Shown: positions 8,760 to 16,839 of the stretch, one piece after another
Layout of the letters: every line of letters starts with the position of its first letter
Numbering within the stretch: the stretch's first letter is position 1
Source of the DNA: SLRI01 sp964460465
Lineage (GTDB): Bacteria; Pseudomonadota; Alphaproteobacteria; Geminicoccales; Geminicoccaceae
Direction of reading: 5' to 3'
Length of the DNA stretch: 64,000 nt
Assembly: GCA_964460465.1 (NCBI GenBank)
Contig: CAYWSB010000005.1
Coordinates: forward strand, 1-64,000
Translations under genes and position numbers: made by a program
Notes under the pieces: generated by a model
Databases searched by the model: none
What the model saw: the letters and a program-made list of their open reading frames with translations, nothing else
Told to the model about the DNA's origin: nothing

Positions 8760-10031
8760 TCAGTTGAAGCGGTCGGGCCGGAAGGCGGCGAGGTCGACCA
8801 TGGGCGTCCGCCCTGCGGCGAGCTCGGCGACGGCCTGGCCGGCCGCGGGGCCGATGCCGAAGCCGTGGCCCGAGAAGCCGGTGGAGACCAGGAGACCGGC
8901 GATGCCCGGGATCGGGCCGAGCGCGGGAATCTCGTCCGGCAGCACGTCGATCGCCCCGGCCCAGCGCTCGACGGACCGGACGTCGGCGAGCTGCGGGAAG
9001 GCCGCCCCGGCCGAGGCCAGGACCTGGTCCAGGAGCGCGTGATCGGGAGCGGGATCCAGCACCCGCGTCCGCTCGAACGGGCTCACCCTGTCGCCATCCC
9101 AGGGCTTCTCCAAAAGCGCGTCGAGGAACGGCCGGCCGATGCGGAACTTGAGCTTCTGCCAGTCGCGCCTCAGCACCGGCAGGTAGGGCCGCGCATGGCG
9201 GATGTTGGCGGGCACGATCTCGGCCCGCGAGGCACCGCTCCGGGCCAGGGTGTAGCCGCCGTCGACGCGCCTCCGGAGCGACACCGCCTGGCTGCCGACG
9301 GTGGTCTCGGCGATCAGCGGTGCCGGCGTGGTGCGCTGCACCGAGGAGATCACCTGGAGCTGCGGCAGGGCCACGCCCAAGTGCTCGAGCATCAGCCGCG
9401 ACCAGGCACCGCCGGCGAGGACCACGCTGTTGCAGGCGATCCGGCCCTGCTCGGTGACCACGGCCGTGACCCGGCTCGCCGCCCGCTCGACGGTGCGCAC
9501 GGCGCAACCCTCGAGCACCGGGACCCCGCCGGCCCGCAGATGGCGCGCCATCGCCGGCACGGCCAGGGCGGGCTCGGCACGCGCATCGGAGGCGGTATGG
9601 AGCGCACCCCGGTGCGGGGCCCGGATGTTCGGCAACAGCGCGTCGGTTTCGGCCACCGAGAGCATGCGGCTGTCGAGCTGGTAGGCCCGCGCGTGCTCGA
9701 GCCAGGCGGTATAGCGCGCCGCGTCGGCGTCGCTCTCGACCAGATAGGTCACGCCGCCGATCTTCCAGCCGATGTCCTCGGGCAGCTCGGCCGCGATCTG
9801 GGCCCAGAGCTTCAGGCTCCGGATGATCAGCGGCAGCTCCGCCGGATCTCGGCCCTGCTTCCTGATCCAGCCCCAGTTGCGGGACGACTGCTCGCCGGCG
9901 ATCCGGCCCTTCTCGCAGAGCACGACCGGCACGCCCAGCTTCGCCAAGTGCCAGGCGGTCGACACGCCCGCGACCCCGCCGCCGATGACGACGACCTCGG
10001 TCCGGGAGGGGAGCGGCGGGGGCATGATCAT
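8760..10031 (-). CDS. FAD-dependent oxidoreductase, DAO family (first gene of operon)
   Basis: 423-residue DAO-family oxidase. It shows VVVIGGGVAGVSTAWHLAKLG at the N-terminus, then the segment SSRNWGWIRKQGRDPAE that marks a subgroup of proteobacterial amine/amino-acid oxidases, and STGFSGHGFGIGPAAGQ at the C-terminus. It is the first gene of the minus-strand run that ends in the ABC importer. The start MIM offers two ATGs six bases apart; the first is given. No clear promoter was seen in the 89 bases before it. Confidence 0.88.
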   Translation of the reverse strand: MIMPPPLPSRTEVVVIGGGVAGVSTAWHLAKLGVPVVLCEKGRIAGEQSSRNWGWIRKQGRDPAELPLIIRSLKLWAQIAAELPEDIGWKIGGVTYLVESDADAARYTAWLEHARAYQLDSRMLSVAETDALLPNIRAPHRGALHTASDARAEPALAVPAMARHLRAGGVPVLEGCAVRTVERAASRVTAVVTEQGRIACNSVVLAGGAWSRLMLEHLGVALPQLQVISSVQRTTPAPLIAETTVGSQAVSLRRRVDGGYTLARSGASRAEIVPANIRHARPYLPVLRRDWQKLKFRIGRPFLDALLEKPWDGDRVSPFERTRVLDPAPDHALLDQVLASAGAAFPQLADVRSVERWAGAIDVLPDEIPALGPIPGIAGLLVSTGFSGHGFGIGPAAGQAVAELAAGRTPMVDLAAFRPDRFN

Positions 10032-10120
10032 GTGTCATCCAACGATGCGTGGCGAGGCCCCCTGCATCACAGATGCCGTGGCGTTTGTCCATCGGCCGCA
10101 CTGTCGCGACCTGACGCCGC

Positions 10121-11377
10121 TCAGCGTGGGACGGGGCGTGCCGCGGAGACCGCCAGCGCCATGGCCAGGAGGAGGAGGAAGCCGCGGCTGTCGAGCAGGG
10201 TGTGGCTGAAGAGGCCCTGCAGCCCGGCGAGCCCGACGAAGATCAGCCCGCCCCAGAAGCGGCGATGCCACAGGAGCAGCCCGGCGCTGCCCAAGAAGGC
10301 CAGGTAGGCCAGCAGCCCCGGCAGGCCGTTGTCGAGCCAGTAGCGCATGTAGATGTTGTGGGCACCGACGGTGAAGCGGCGCATGAAGCCGGTGCCGTAG
10401 CCGATGAAGGCCCGCTCCTCGATCAGCTCGAGATACTCGGCCACCAGCCCGACCCGGCTCTCGTCCTCGGGCACGAGGTCGCGCTGGAAGGTGAGCATCT
10501 GCAGCCGGCGCTGCCCTTCCCAGTCGCTGAACCCGGCGAGGCCGGAGAGCGACGGCAGCAGGACCCCGATGAGAAACGCCACGGCGGCGACCGCGCCGAG
10601 CACGGTCAGCGCCAGGTTGGCACCGCGGAGCGCCTCGCGGGTCAGCAGCAGGTACGATCCCGCGAGCAGGAGGAAGAGGAGCAGGCCGCCCCGCGACTGG
10701 GTGACGAGGACGGCGAGGAAGGTCAGCACCAGCAATAGGGCGTCGCTCCCGCGCAGACGATCGTAGCGCAGGAGAAGCGCCGTGAGCGAGACGGTGATGA
10801 AGGCGGCGGTGTTGGCGTCGCCCATCACGCCGGCGGCCCGGTCCCGCGCGGTCGCCCAATGATAGGCCGCCGGAATGAAGCTCGCGAAATAGCCCGGGAC
10901 GAACAGCTCGACCGTGATCGTGAGCACGGCGACGAGCCAGGCCGCGAGGATGATGCCGCGCCACCAGGTGACGACCGGCCGGCTGCCGCCGAGCATCAGG
11001 CCGAGGACGAAGACGATCACGGCATAGGGCAGGATGATGATCTGCGTCGCCCCGTCGTCCCAGTTGGCCCCGGGCAGGATCGCACCCGGCAGCAGGGCGA
11101 TCGCGGCCAGCAGCGCCAGGGCGAAGAGCGGCGCCCGATTGCACACGAGGGCGGCGAACGGGCCGAGCAGCTGGTCCCGCTGGGCGAGCTGGGCGGTGGT
11201 CCAGAAGGCCAGCAGCGGCGCGAACAGGCCGAGAAGGAGACGAGTCGGCTGATCGAACGGCGACTGGTCGATCAGGGCCAGGAACATGTCGGCGTGCGTC
11301 ACGAACAGCACGATGATGAAGGCCGCGAACGGCGCGAGCAGACGATCGGCGAGGGTCGGCGGCTCTAGCGCGATCAC
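10121..11377 (-). CDS. O-antigen ligase/polymerase family membrane protein (Wzy/WaaL-like)
   Basis: 418-residue polytopic membrane protein with about ten hydrophobic segments and a large loop before the C-terminal helices (QMLTFQRDLVPEDESRVGLV ... AHNIYMRYWLDNGLPG). The HN-x-Y-M-x-Y-W motif is typical of Wzy_C/O-antigen ligase proteins. It would polymerise or ligate polysaccharide repeat units at the periplasmic face. GTG start, overlapping the glycosyltransferase stop by four bases (GTGA). It is the last gene of the minus-strand half of the exopolysaccharide locus. Polymerase versus ligase cannot be told from sequence alone. Confidence 0.85.
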   Translation of the reverse strand: MIALEPPTLADRLLAPFAAFIIVLFVTHADMFLALIDQSPFDQPTRLLLGLFAPLLAFWTTAQLAQRDQLLGPFAALVCNRAPLFALALLAAIALLPGAILPGANWDDGATQIIILPYAVIVFVLGLMLGGSRPVVTWWRGIILAAWLVAVLTITVELFVPGYFASFIPAAYHWATARDRAAGVMGDANTAAFITVSLTALLLRYDRLRGSDALLLVLTFLAVLVTQSRGGLLLFLLLAGSYLLLTREALRGANLALTVLGAVAAVAFLIGVLLPSLSGLAGFSDWEGQRRLQMLTFQRDLVPEDESRVGLVAEYLELIEERAFIGYGTGFMRRFTVGAHNIYMRYWLDNGLPGLLAYLAFLGSAGLLLWHRRFWGGLIFVGLAGLQGLFSHTLLDSRGFLLLLAMALAVSAARPVPR

Positions 11378-12513
11378 GACGCGGTCCCGCCGGCAGGCCG
11401 GCCGAGCACTGCGGCCAGTTGCTGGTCGACGAGACGGTCGGTGGTGAAGTCCCGGGTGCGCTCGGCCAGCAGCGCCTTCGGGGTCGGGGCAGCCAGCGCC
11501 GCGCCGATGGCATCCGCCAGCGCCTTGGGGTCCTTCATCGGCACCAGCCGGCCATAGCGGCCGTCGGCGAGGATCTCCCGCGGGCCGTGCGGGCAGTCGG
11601 TGCTGACCACTTGGCAGCCGGTCGCCATCGCCTCGATCAGCACCGTCGGCAGGCCCTCGCGGGTGGAGGCCAGGACGAAGAGCCGGGCGCGGGCGAAGAG
11701 GGCGAAGGGGTTGGCACGAAAGCCGGCGAAGCGGACCCGGCCGGCGAGCCCGAGGCCTGCCGCCAGGGTCTCGAGCGCCGGCCGCTCCGGGCCCTCGCCG
11801 AGAATGACGAGCTCCAGCTCCGGCCCCCCGTCGAGGGCGGCGAAGGCCTCGAGCAGGGTGGGGAAATCCTTGATCGGCGCCAGCCGCCCGGCCGAGACGA
11901 TGAAGGGGCGCCCGTCGAGGTCGGCGAGGTCGGGGTCGAGCGGGGCCATCCCCCGGCTCGCCGGATCGACCGTGAGCACGGCGTTGTGGATCACCCGGAC
12001 CTGCTCGGGTGGCAGATCGAGCGTGGTGATCACGTCCTGCCGGATGCCCTCCGAGACCGCCACAATCAACCCGGCCTGGCGGTAGAGTCGGCGGGCGAGC
12101 GCCATCACCAGGCGGCCGCGCTGCACGTTCTTTCCGGTGTCGAGCGAGACCGGGCTGTGCACGCTCACCACCACCCGGCAGACGTTGCCGGCCAGCCGGT
12201 TGGCCAGGAGCGCCACCACGTTGGCATGGTCGATCGCGGCATAGAGGGCAACCGGCCGCTCGCGCCGGAGATAGCGGACGAGCGGCAGGAGGGCCGTGAC
12301 CGTGCGCCGGCAGCCGAGATCGACCAGCCGCACGCCGGCCGGCACGGCGTCCAGGTAAGGGCCCGCGGCGGTGGCCAGCACGAGATCGACGGCGAAGCCG
12401 CGGTCGACCAGCTCGCCCGCCAGATTGACCATGACCCGCTCCGCCCCGCCCGAGTAGAGGGCGGGGAGGAAGAGGGCGAGACGCTCTCGCGGCGCCGGTG
12501 TCGCCTCGGTCAT
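11374..12513 (-). CDS. Glycosyltransferase, GT4 family
   Basis: 379-residue GT-B fold glycosyltransferase. The N-terminal acceptor domain has FLPALYSGGAERVMVNLAGE. The C-terminal donor domain has SAGRLAPIKDFPTLLEAFA near residue 190 and the EX7E-type region STREGLPTVLIEAMATGCQV near residue 280. It would add one sugar to the lipid-linked repeat unit. It overlaps the flippase stop by four bases (ATGA) and the ligase start by four bases. Sugar and linkage cannot be predicted. Confidence 0.9.
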   Translation of the reverse strand: MTEATPAPRERLALFLPALYSGGAERVMVNLAGELVDRGFAVDLVLATAAGPYLDAVPAGVRLVDLGCRRTVTALLPLVRYLRRERPVALYAAIDHANVVALLANRLAGNVCRVVVSVHSPVSLDTGKNVQRGRLVMALARRLYRQAGLIVAVSEGIRQDVITTLDLPPEQVRVIHNAVLTVDPASRGMAPLDPDLADLDGRPFIVSAGRLAPIKDFPTLLEAFAALDGGPELELVILGEGPERPALETLAAGLGLAGRVRFAGFRANPFALFARARLFVLASTREGLPTVLIEAMATGCQVVSTDCPHGPREILADGRYGRLVPMKDPKALADAIGAALAAPTPKALLAERTRDFTTDRLVDQQLAAVLGRPAGGTAS

Positions 12514-13964
12514 GCCGGCCGTCCCGCCGCCGGCCCGGCCGCGAGGGGTGCGCGCAGCCGCTGCCAGAGCTGCCGCCGCAGGCCGCCCACATCGAGCAGC
12601 CAGACCGTGGCGAGGTAGGCGAGGGCACCGGTCGCGACCTGCAGGCCGAGGGCGGCCACGCCGGTCAGGTCGCGCAGCGGCCAGGCGACGGCGACCATGA
12701 CCAGGGTCGCCAGCAGGAGCCTCGCCAGGTCGCCCCAGGGCAGCGGCAGGGTGAGGTGCCGCCGGCCGAGGGCGATGCTCAACGCCAGGGCGAGGGCGCT
12801 GGCGAGCACGGTGGCCCAGGCCGCCCCGGTCAGCCCCATGGCCGGGATCAGGGCGAGGTTGAGGGCGAGATTGACGAGCGCCGCCGCCCCCGAGACCACG
12901 GCCTGGATGCCGACCCGGCCGGTGAGCTGGAAGGCCATGTCGAAGTAGAAGGTCCGGGTCTTCTGGATCAGCACGGCGAGGGCCACGATCGGCATGACCT
13001 GGGCGGCGCTGTCGCGAAAGGCGGGGCCGGCGATGACGCCGGTGATGCTGGGTGCCAGCAGCGCCATGCCGCAGGCGGCCGGCAGGCCCAGGCCCCAGAG
13101 CAGCAGCGCGTTCTGCCGCAGGCGGGGTGCCGCCGCCGCGAGGCCGCCTTCCTCGTAGGCGCGGACGGCGATCGGGTAGGCCGCGAGGTTGACGATCACC
13201 AGCACGGTGCCGAGGGTGAAGTTGGTCAGATCGTGGCCGACCGCATAGACACCCGCCGCATCGATGCCGATCAGCCGGGCGATCAGCAGCCGGTCGGCGG
13301 CGAAGAGCACGTAGTCGAAGGCGATGGTGACCACCAGGGGGGCGCCGTAGAGCAGGAGGCGGCGCAAGATGGCGGGATCGACGAGGCGCGGCCGGCAGCC
13401 CCGGAAGACCCGCAGGCTCGGCCGCAACGAGGACACGACATAGCCGACGGCGAGCCCCATGAGCACGCCCTCGGCACCCGTGCCGGCGAGCACGAGGGTG
13501 CTGCCCACGGCGAGCGCCACGGTCGCCCGGACGATGCCGATCCGGCCGTACACGGCCGGCCGCAGCTGGGCGTTGGCGAGCCGGAGCTGGATCTCGCTGT
13601 AGGCCTCGACGCAGAGCAGCACGACGCCGAGCAGCAGCAGCCGTCTGGCGGACGGATCGTCGAGCCAGAGGAGGAGCGGTGCGGCCAGCGCCGCCGCCAC
13701 CAGGACGATCGCGAGGTAGCCCGCCAGGACCGACGAGAGGAAGCGCTCCGGTGCCTCGCGATAGGCCGCCCAGAAGCGGCCGAGGCTGAGCTGCAGCCAG
13801 AGGAAGGCCGCCATGTGCGCCATGCCGATGGTCGCCACGACCACCGCGTAGCGACCGTAGTCGGCGGGCTCCAGCAGCCGGGTATAGATCGCGATGGCGG
13901 CGAAGTTGACCGCCGCCGGCAGACCCCTGGCCAGCGCGTAGGCCAGTCCATGGCGCACCATCAT
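12510..13964 (-). CDS. Oligosaccharide flippase family protein (Wzx/MATE-like)
   Basis: 484-residue membrane protein with about 12-14 hydrophobic segments, beginning MMVRHGLAYALARGLPAAVN and containing IYTRLLEPADYGRYAVV, the N-terminal signature of polysaccharide export/flippase proteins. It would flip undecaprenyl-linked repeat units across the inner membrane for the neighbouring polymerase. The reading frame stays open upstream to 14324, but that part is arginine-rich shadow sequence. The ATG pair at 13964/13961 is the first start that puts the membrane domain at the N-terminus. Confidence 0.88.
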   Translation of the reverse strand: MMVRHGLAYALARGLPAAVNFAAIAIYTRLLEPADYGRYAVVVATIGMAHMAAFLWLQLSLGRFWAAYREAPERFLSSVLAGYLAIVLVAAALAAPLLLWLDDPSARRLLLLGVVLLCVEAYSEIQLRLANAQLRPAVYGRIGIVRATVALAVGSTLVLAGTGAEGVLMGLAVGYVVSSLRPSLRVFRGCRPRLVDPAILRRLLLYGAPLVVTIAFDYVLFAADRLLIARLIGIDAAGVYAVGHDLTNFTLGTVLVIVNLAAYPIAVRAYEEGGLAAAAPRLRQNALLLWGLGLPAACGMALLAPSITGVIAGPAFRDSAAQVMPIVALAVLIQKTRTFYFDMAFQLTGRVGIQAVVSGAAALVNLALNLALIPAMGLTGAAWATVLASALALALSIALGRRHLTLPLPWGDLARLLLATLVMVAVAWPLRDLTGVAALGLQVATGALAYLATVWLLDVGGLRRQLWQRLRAPLAAGPAAGRPA

Positions 13965-14118
13965 GACGCAGCCGGCCCTTCGCTGTGGCATCTGCCGCGG
14001 CCTCGCCGCATCGGGCAGGGCGCGATGCCGCCAGGGGGCGCGTCGTCCCGGCGCGCAGCGAGGGGCCGGGAGGCGCGCGCGACGCCGAGGCGTCCGGCAG
14101 CGACCGAGGGGGCGCCCA

Positions 14119-15348
14119 TCACGCCGCCCGGGCCATGGCGGCCACGACCCGGCTGCCGTCGCCGTCGTGGCGATGCAGGCACTCGGCGTAGAGCCGGCGG
14201 TAGGCGTCGACCACCGCAGGCAGGCCATGGCCGGCGGCGATGCGGGCTCGCGCCCGGCGGCCGAGGGCGGCGCGCCCGTCCGTGCCGAGCTCGAGCAGCG
14301 CATCCAGGGCGGCGGCCAGGGCAACCGGATCGCGCGGCGGCACGACCCGGCCGGTGTCGCCGATGATCGCCCGGCAATCGCCGCTGTCGGTGGCGACGCA
14401 GGGCACGCCCACGGCCATCGCCTCGCCGATGAAGTTGGGAAAGCCCTCGCCCCAGGCCGAGCTCAGGACGGCGAGGTCGAGCCCCTTGATCACCGGCGCC
14501 GGGTCGGCGAGCGGCCCGAGCCGGACCACGTCGCGGGCGAGGCCATGCGCCGCGATCGCCTGCCCGAGCGTCGCGTTGGCCGGCTCGGTGCCCGAGCCCA
14601 GCAGGACCAGGGTCAGCTCGCGCCCGGACGCCACCAGGCGCGCTACCGCCGCGAGCAGGTTGGCGTGGTCCTTCATCGGCCGCAGCTCGGCGGCGATGCC
14701 GATGACGGGCCGGGCATCGGCGAGGCCGAGGCGGCGCCGGAGCGCCGGGCCGGCCGCCGGGTCGGGCGCCAGGGCCGCGAGGTCGAAGCCGTTGCCGATG
14801 ACCCGCGCGCGCGTCGTCGCGTAGCCCAGGGCGGCGTGCTGCTGGACCGCGGTCTCGGCATTGTAGACGATGGCGACGGGCCATCCGGAGAGCCGCGCCC
14901 CGGCGCCGATCACCCAACGGGTGAGGCGCGGCTCGGCCGTCGGCGCATCGAGGGCGCCACGGATGTTCCAGAGGATCGGCGGCCGGCGCCGGGTGCCGGC
15001 CAGGGCCAGCGGCATGGCGAGGCTGGCCGCCAGGTTGCCGTGGTACATCCAGCCCTGCACGAGATCCGGGCGCAGCCGCCGCAGCAGCCGGGCGAGCGCC
15101 GGCAGGCCCAGGGGGGCGGCGCGGCGGCCGAGGTTCAGGCCGTGCACGGTGGCCCCGGCGGCGCGGATGGGTGCCGCGAGCGGGCCGGCGTCGAGCAGCG
15201 ACACGACGTGGGTGCGGCCGGGCTCCGACAGCGGCGCGGCGATCAGCCTGGCCAGCATCCGCTGCGCGCCGCCGAGCTCGAGGCTGGTGACGACGTGGAC
15301 GATCGTCGCCGCCAGGGGCGCGGCACCGGCGGACGCGGTCAAGCCCAC
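14119..15348 (-). CDS. Glycosyltransferase, GT4 family
   Basis: GT-B glycosyltransferase of about 409 residues. N-terminal ATIVHVVTSLELGGAQRML is the usual GT4 opening. The donor site shows IAAELRPMKDHANLLAAVA and SAWGEGFPNFIGEAMAVGVP near residues 225 and 310. Start is uncertain: GTG at 15348 or TTG at 15342. The TTG overlaps the aminotransferase stop by four bases and has GGAGG six bases upstream; both encode the same protein apart from two residues. It belongs to the minus-strand polysaccharide operon. A 154-base spacer with no visible gene separates it from the flippase. Confidence 0.88.
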   Translation of the reverse strand: MGLTASAGAAPLAATIVHVVTSLELGGAQRMLARLIAAPLSEPGRTHVVSLLDAGPLAAPIRAAGATVHGLNLGRRAAPLGLPALARLLRRLRPDLVQGWMYHGNLAASLAMPLALAGTRRRPPILWNIRGALDAPTAEPRLTRWVIGAGARLSGWPVAIVYNAETAVQQHAALGYATTRARVIGNGFDLAALAPDPAAGPALRRRLGLADARPVIGIAAELRPMKDHANLLAAVARLVASGRELTLVLLGSGTEPANATLGQAIAAHGLARDVVRLGPLADPAPVIKGLDLAVLSSAWGEGFPNFIGEAMAVGVPCVATDSGDCRAIIGDTGRVVPPRDPVALAAALDALLELGTDGRAALGRRARARIAAGHGLPAVVDAYRRLYAECLHRHDGDGSRVVAAMARAA

Positions 15349-16526
15349 CCTCCGACCTCGCGGATGACCTCGGCGACGCGGGCGATGTCGGCGTCCTGCA
15401 GCGCCCCGCCCGACGGCAGGCAGAGGCCGTTGCGGAAGAGGTCGGCGCCGCGCCGACCACCGAAATGGCGGGCGCCGGCGAAGACCGGCTGCAGGTGCAT
15501 CGGCTTCCACAGCGGCCGCGCCTCGATCCCCGCGGCGTCGAGCGCCAGCCGGATCGTCTCGCTGTCGGCGCCGAAACGCGCCGCATCGACGGTGATGCAG
15601 GTGAGCCAGCAATTGGCGACGCCGTAGCTGGCCTGTGGCATGAAGTGGATGCCGGGAAGGTCGCCGAGCAGCCGCCGGTAGGTCGCGAAGATCGCGCGCC
15701 GGCGGGCGACGCGGGCGGGCAGGAGCTCGAGCTGGCCGAGCCCGATTGCCGCCAGGACGTTGCTCATGCGGTAGTTGTAGCCCAGCTCGACATGCTCGTA
15801 GTGCGGCACGGGCTGGCGCGCCTGCTGCGAGAGATAGCGGGCGCGCTCGATCAGCGAGCGGTCGTCGGCCGCCAGCACGCCGCCGCCGCCGCTGGTGATG
15901 ATCTTGTTGCCGTTGAACGAGTAGGCGGCCATGGCGGCGCCCCGGCCGGCGTGGCGTCCCTTGTAGCGGGCGCCCATGGCCTCGGCGCTGTCGGCGACCA
16001 GGGGGATGCCGAGCGGCTCGAGCACCGCCGCCAGCGCATCGAGATCGGCCGACTGCCCGTAGAGGTCGCAGGGGATCACCGCCTTTGGCCTGCGGCCCTC
16101 GCGCTCGAGCGTGCCGACGGCGTGCGCCAGCAGGACCGGGTCCATCGTCCAGGTCAGCGGGTCGACGTCGACGAAGACGGGCTCGGCGCCCTGCATGACG
16201 ACCGGCGACACGCCGGCGATGAAGGTGAGATCCGCCGCGATCACCACGTCGCCCGGACCGACATCGAGGCAGCGCATGGCGAGATGGAGCGCGGCCGTGC
16301 CGCTGGTCACGGCGACGCAATGGCGAAAGCCGGTGACCGCGCACATCGCCGCCTCGAAGCGCTCGAGCATCGGTCCGGCGGGAGCGACGTAGTTGCTCGC
16401 GAACGCCTCGTTGACCAGCGCCAGCTCGCGGCCGGAGATCTCCGGCGGCGACAGGTGGAGCCGCGCCGGCGTGCCGCTCGGCGGCTCGCCGAGCAGGGCT
16501 TCCGGCAGCGAGTCGGGGTGGCGCAT
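15339..16526 (-). CDS. DegT/DnrJ/EryC1 family sugar aminotransferase (PglE-like)
   Basis: PLP-dependent nucleotide-sugar aminotransferase, 395 residues from the ATG at 16526 (a start at 16544 adds six). The PLP lysine lies in FNGNKIITSGGGG near residue 206. AVTSGTAALHLAMRCLDVGPGD near residue 75 is the family's cofactor-phosphate region. It usually converts a 4-keto sugar made by a 4,6-dehydratase to an amino sugar. The dehydratase gene is the divergent neighbour and a PglC-type transferase is at 23450, so a bacillosamine-like first sugar is plausible (inference). First gene of the minus-strand operon. Confidence 0.9.
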   Translation of the reverse strand: MRHPDSLPEALLGEPPSGTPARLHLSPPEISGRELALVNEAFASNYVAPAGPMLERFEAAMCAVTGFRHCVAVTSGTAALHLAMRCLDVGPGDVVIAADLTFIAGVSPVVMQGAEPVFVDVDPLTWTMDPVLLAHAVGTLEREGRRPKAVIPCDLYGQSADLDALAAVLEPLGIPLVADSAEAMGARYKGRHAGRGAAMAAYSFNGNKIITSGGGGVLAADDRSLIERARYLSQQARQPVPHYEHVELGYNYRMSNVLAAIGLGQLELLPARVARRRAIFATYRRLLGDLPGIHFMPQASYGVANCWLTCITVDAARFGADSETIRLALDAAGIEARPLWKPMHLQPVFAGARHFGGRRGADLFRNGLCLPSGGALQDADIARVAEVIREVGGWA

Positions 16527-16544
16527 GGCTTGCTCTCGATGCAA

Positions 16545-16839
16545 GAGGGGCGGTCCCGCCGCGCGGCGGCCGCTGCACGCCGGGGTTATGCGCCCTTCGT
16601 AAAAAAAAGGTCAATCTCCGGGCTTGGCACCCGATACCATAATATGCGAAGAGCGCAAGGCTTCTGGTCATCATCGCTTTCTTGTGGAGTTATAATCTCA
16701 ACGGGCGATTAACCCAGAAGTGAACCAAGTAGGTTAACGAAGCGGGTCGGATAGAGTTGTAAATGAATCCGACACCCTGTCAGATGGCCAGGATGGCTCT
16801 ATGAATTACTCGACTTCTACTCGATGAGGGTGATCAACC
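16545..16839. promoter_or_regulatory. AT-rich divergent promoter region of the exopolysaccharide locus
   Basis: 295 bases without a gene, clearly more AT-rich than the rest of the window, between divergently transcribed operons. It holds a consensus -10 hexamer TATAAT at 16691-16696 on the plus strand without a good -35 at 17 bases, a run of eight A at 16601-16608, and the inverted repeat TTAACC (16709-16714) / GGTTAA (16732-16737) with a 17-base spacer that could be an operator. A GAGGG about nine bases before 16840 fits the ribosome binding site of the plus-strand gene. Promoter function is inferred from composition and position. Confidence 0.55.

Noticed and set aside
12510..14324. Flippase start 120 codons further upstream
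   Set aside because: The added segment is Arg/Ala-rich with no membrane character and overlaps the glycosyltransferase gene; the flippase domain begins at the ATG at 13964.
16623..16645. Sigma-54-like sequence TTGGCAC upstream of the aminotransferase
   Set aside because: The GG/GC spacing element TTGC is missing at the proper distance; only the first half resembles the consensus.
16709..16737. TTAACC...GGTTAA in the exopolysaccharide promoter region as a fifth TetR operator
   Set aside because: Half-sites resemble TAACC/GGTTA but are 17 bases apart instead of four, so they do not fit the same operator geometry. Kept only as a separate possible operator.
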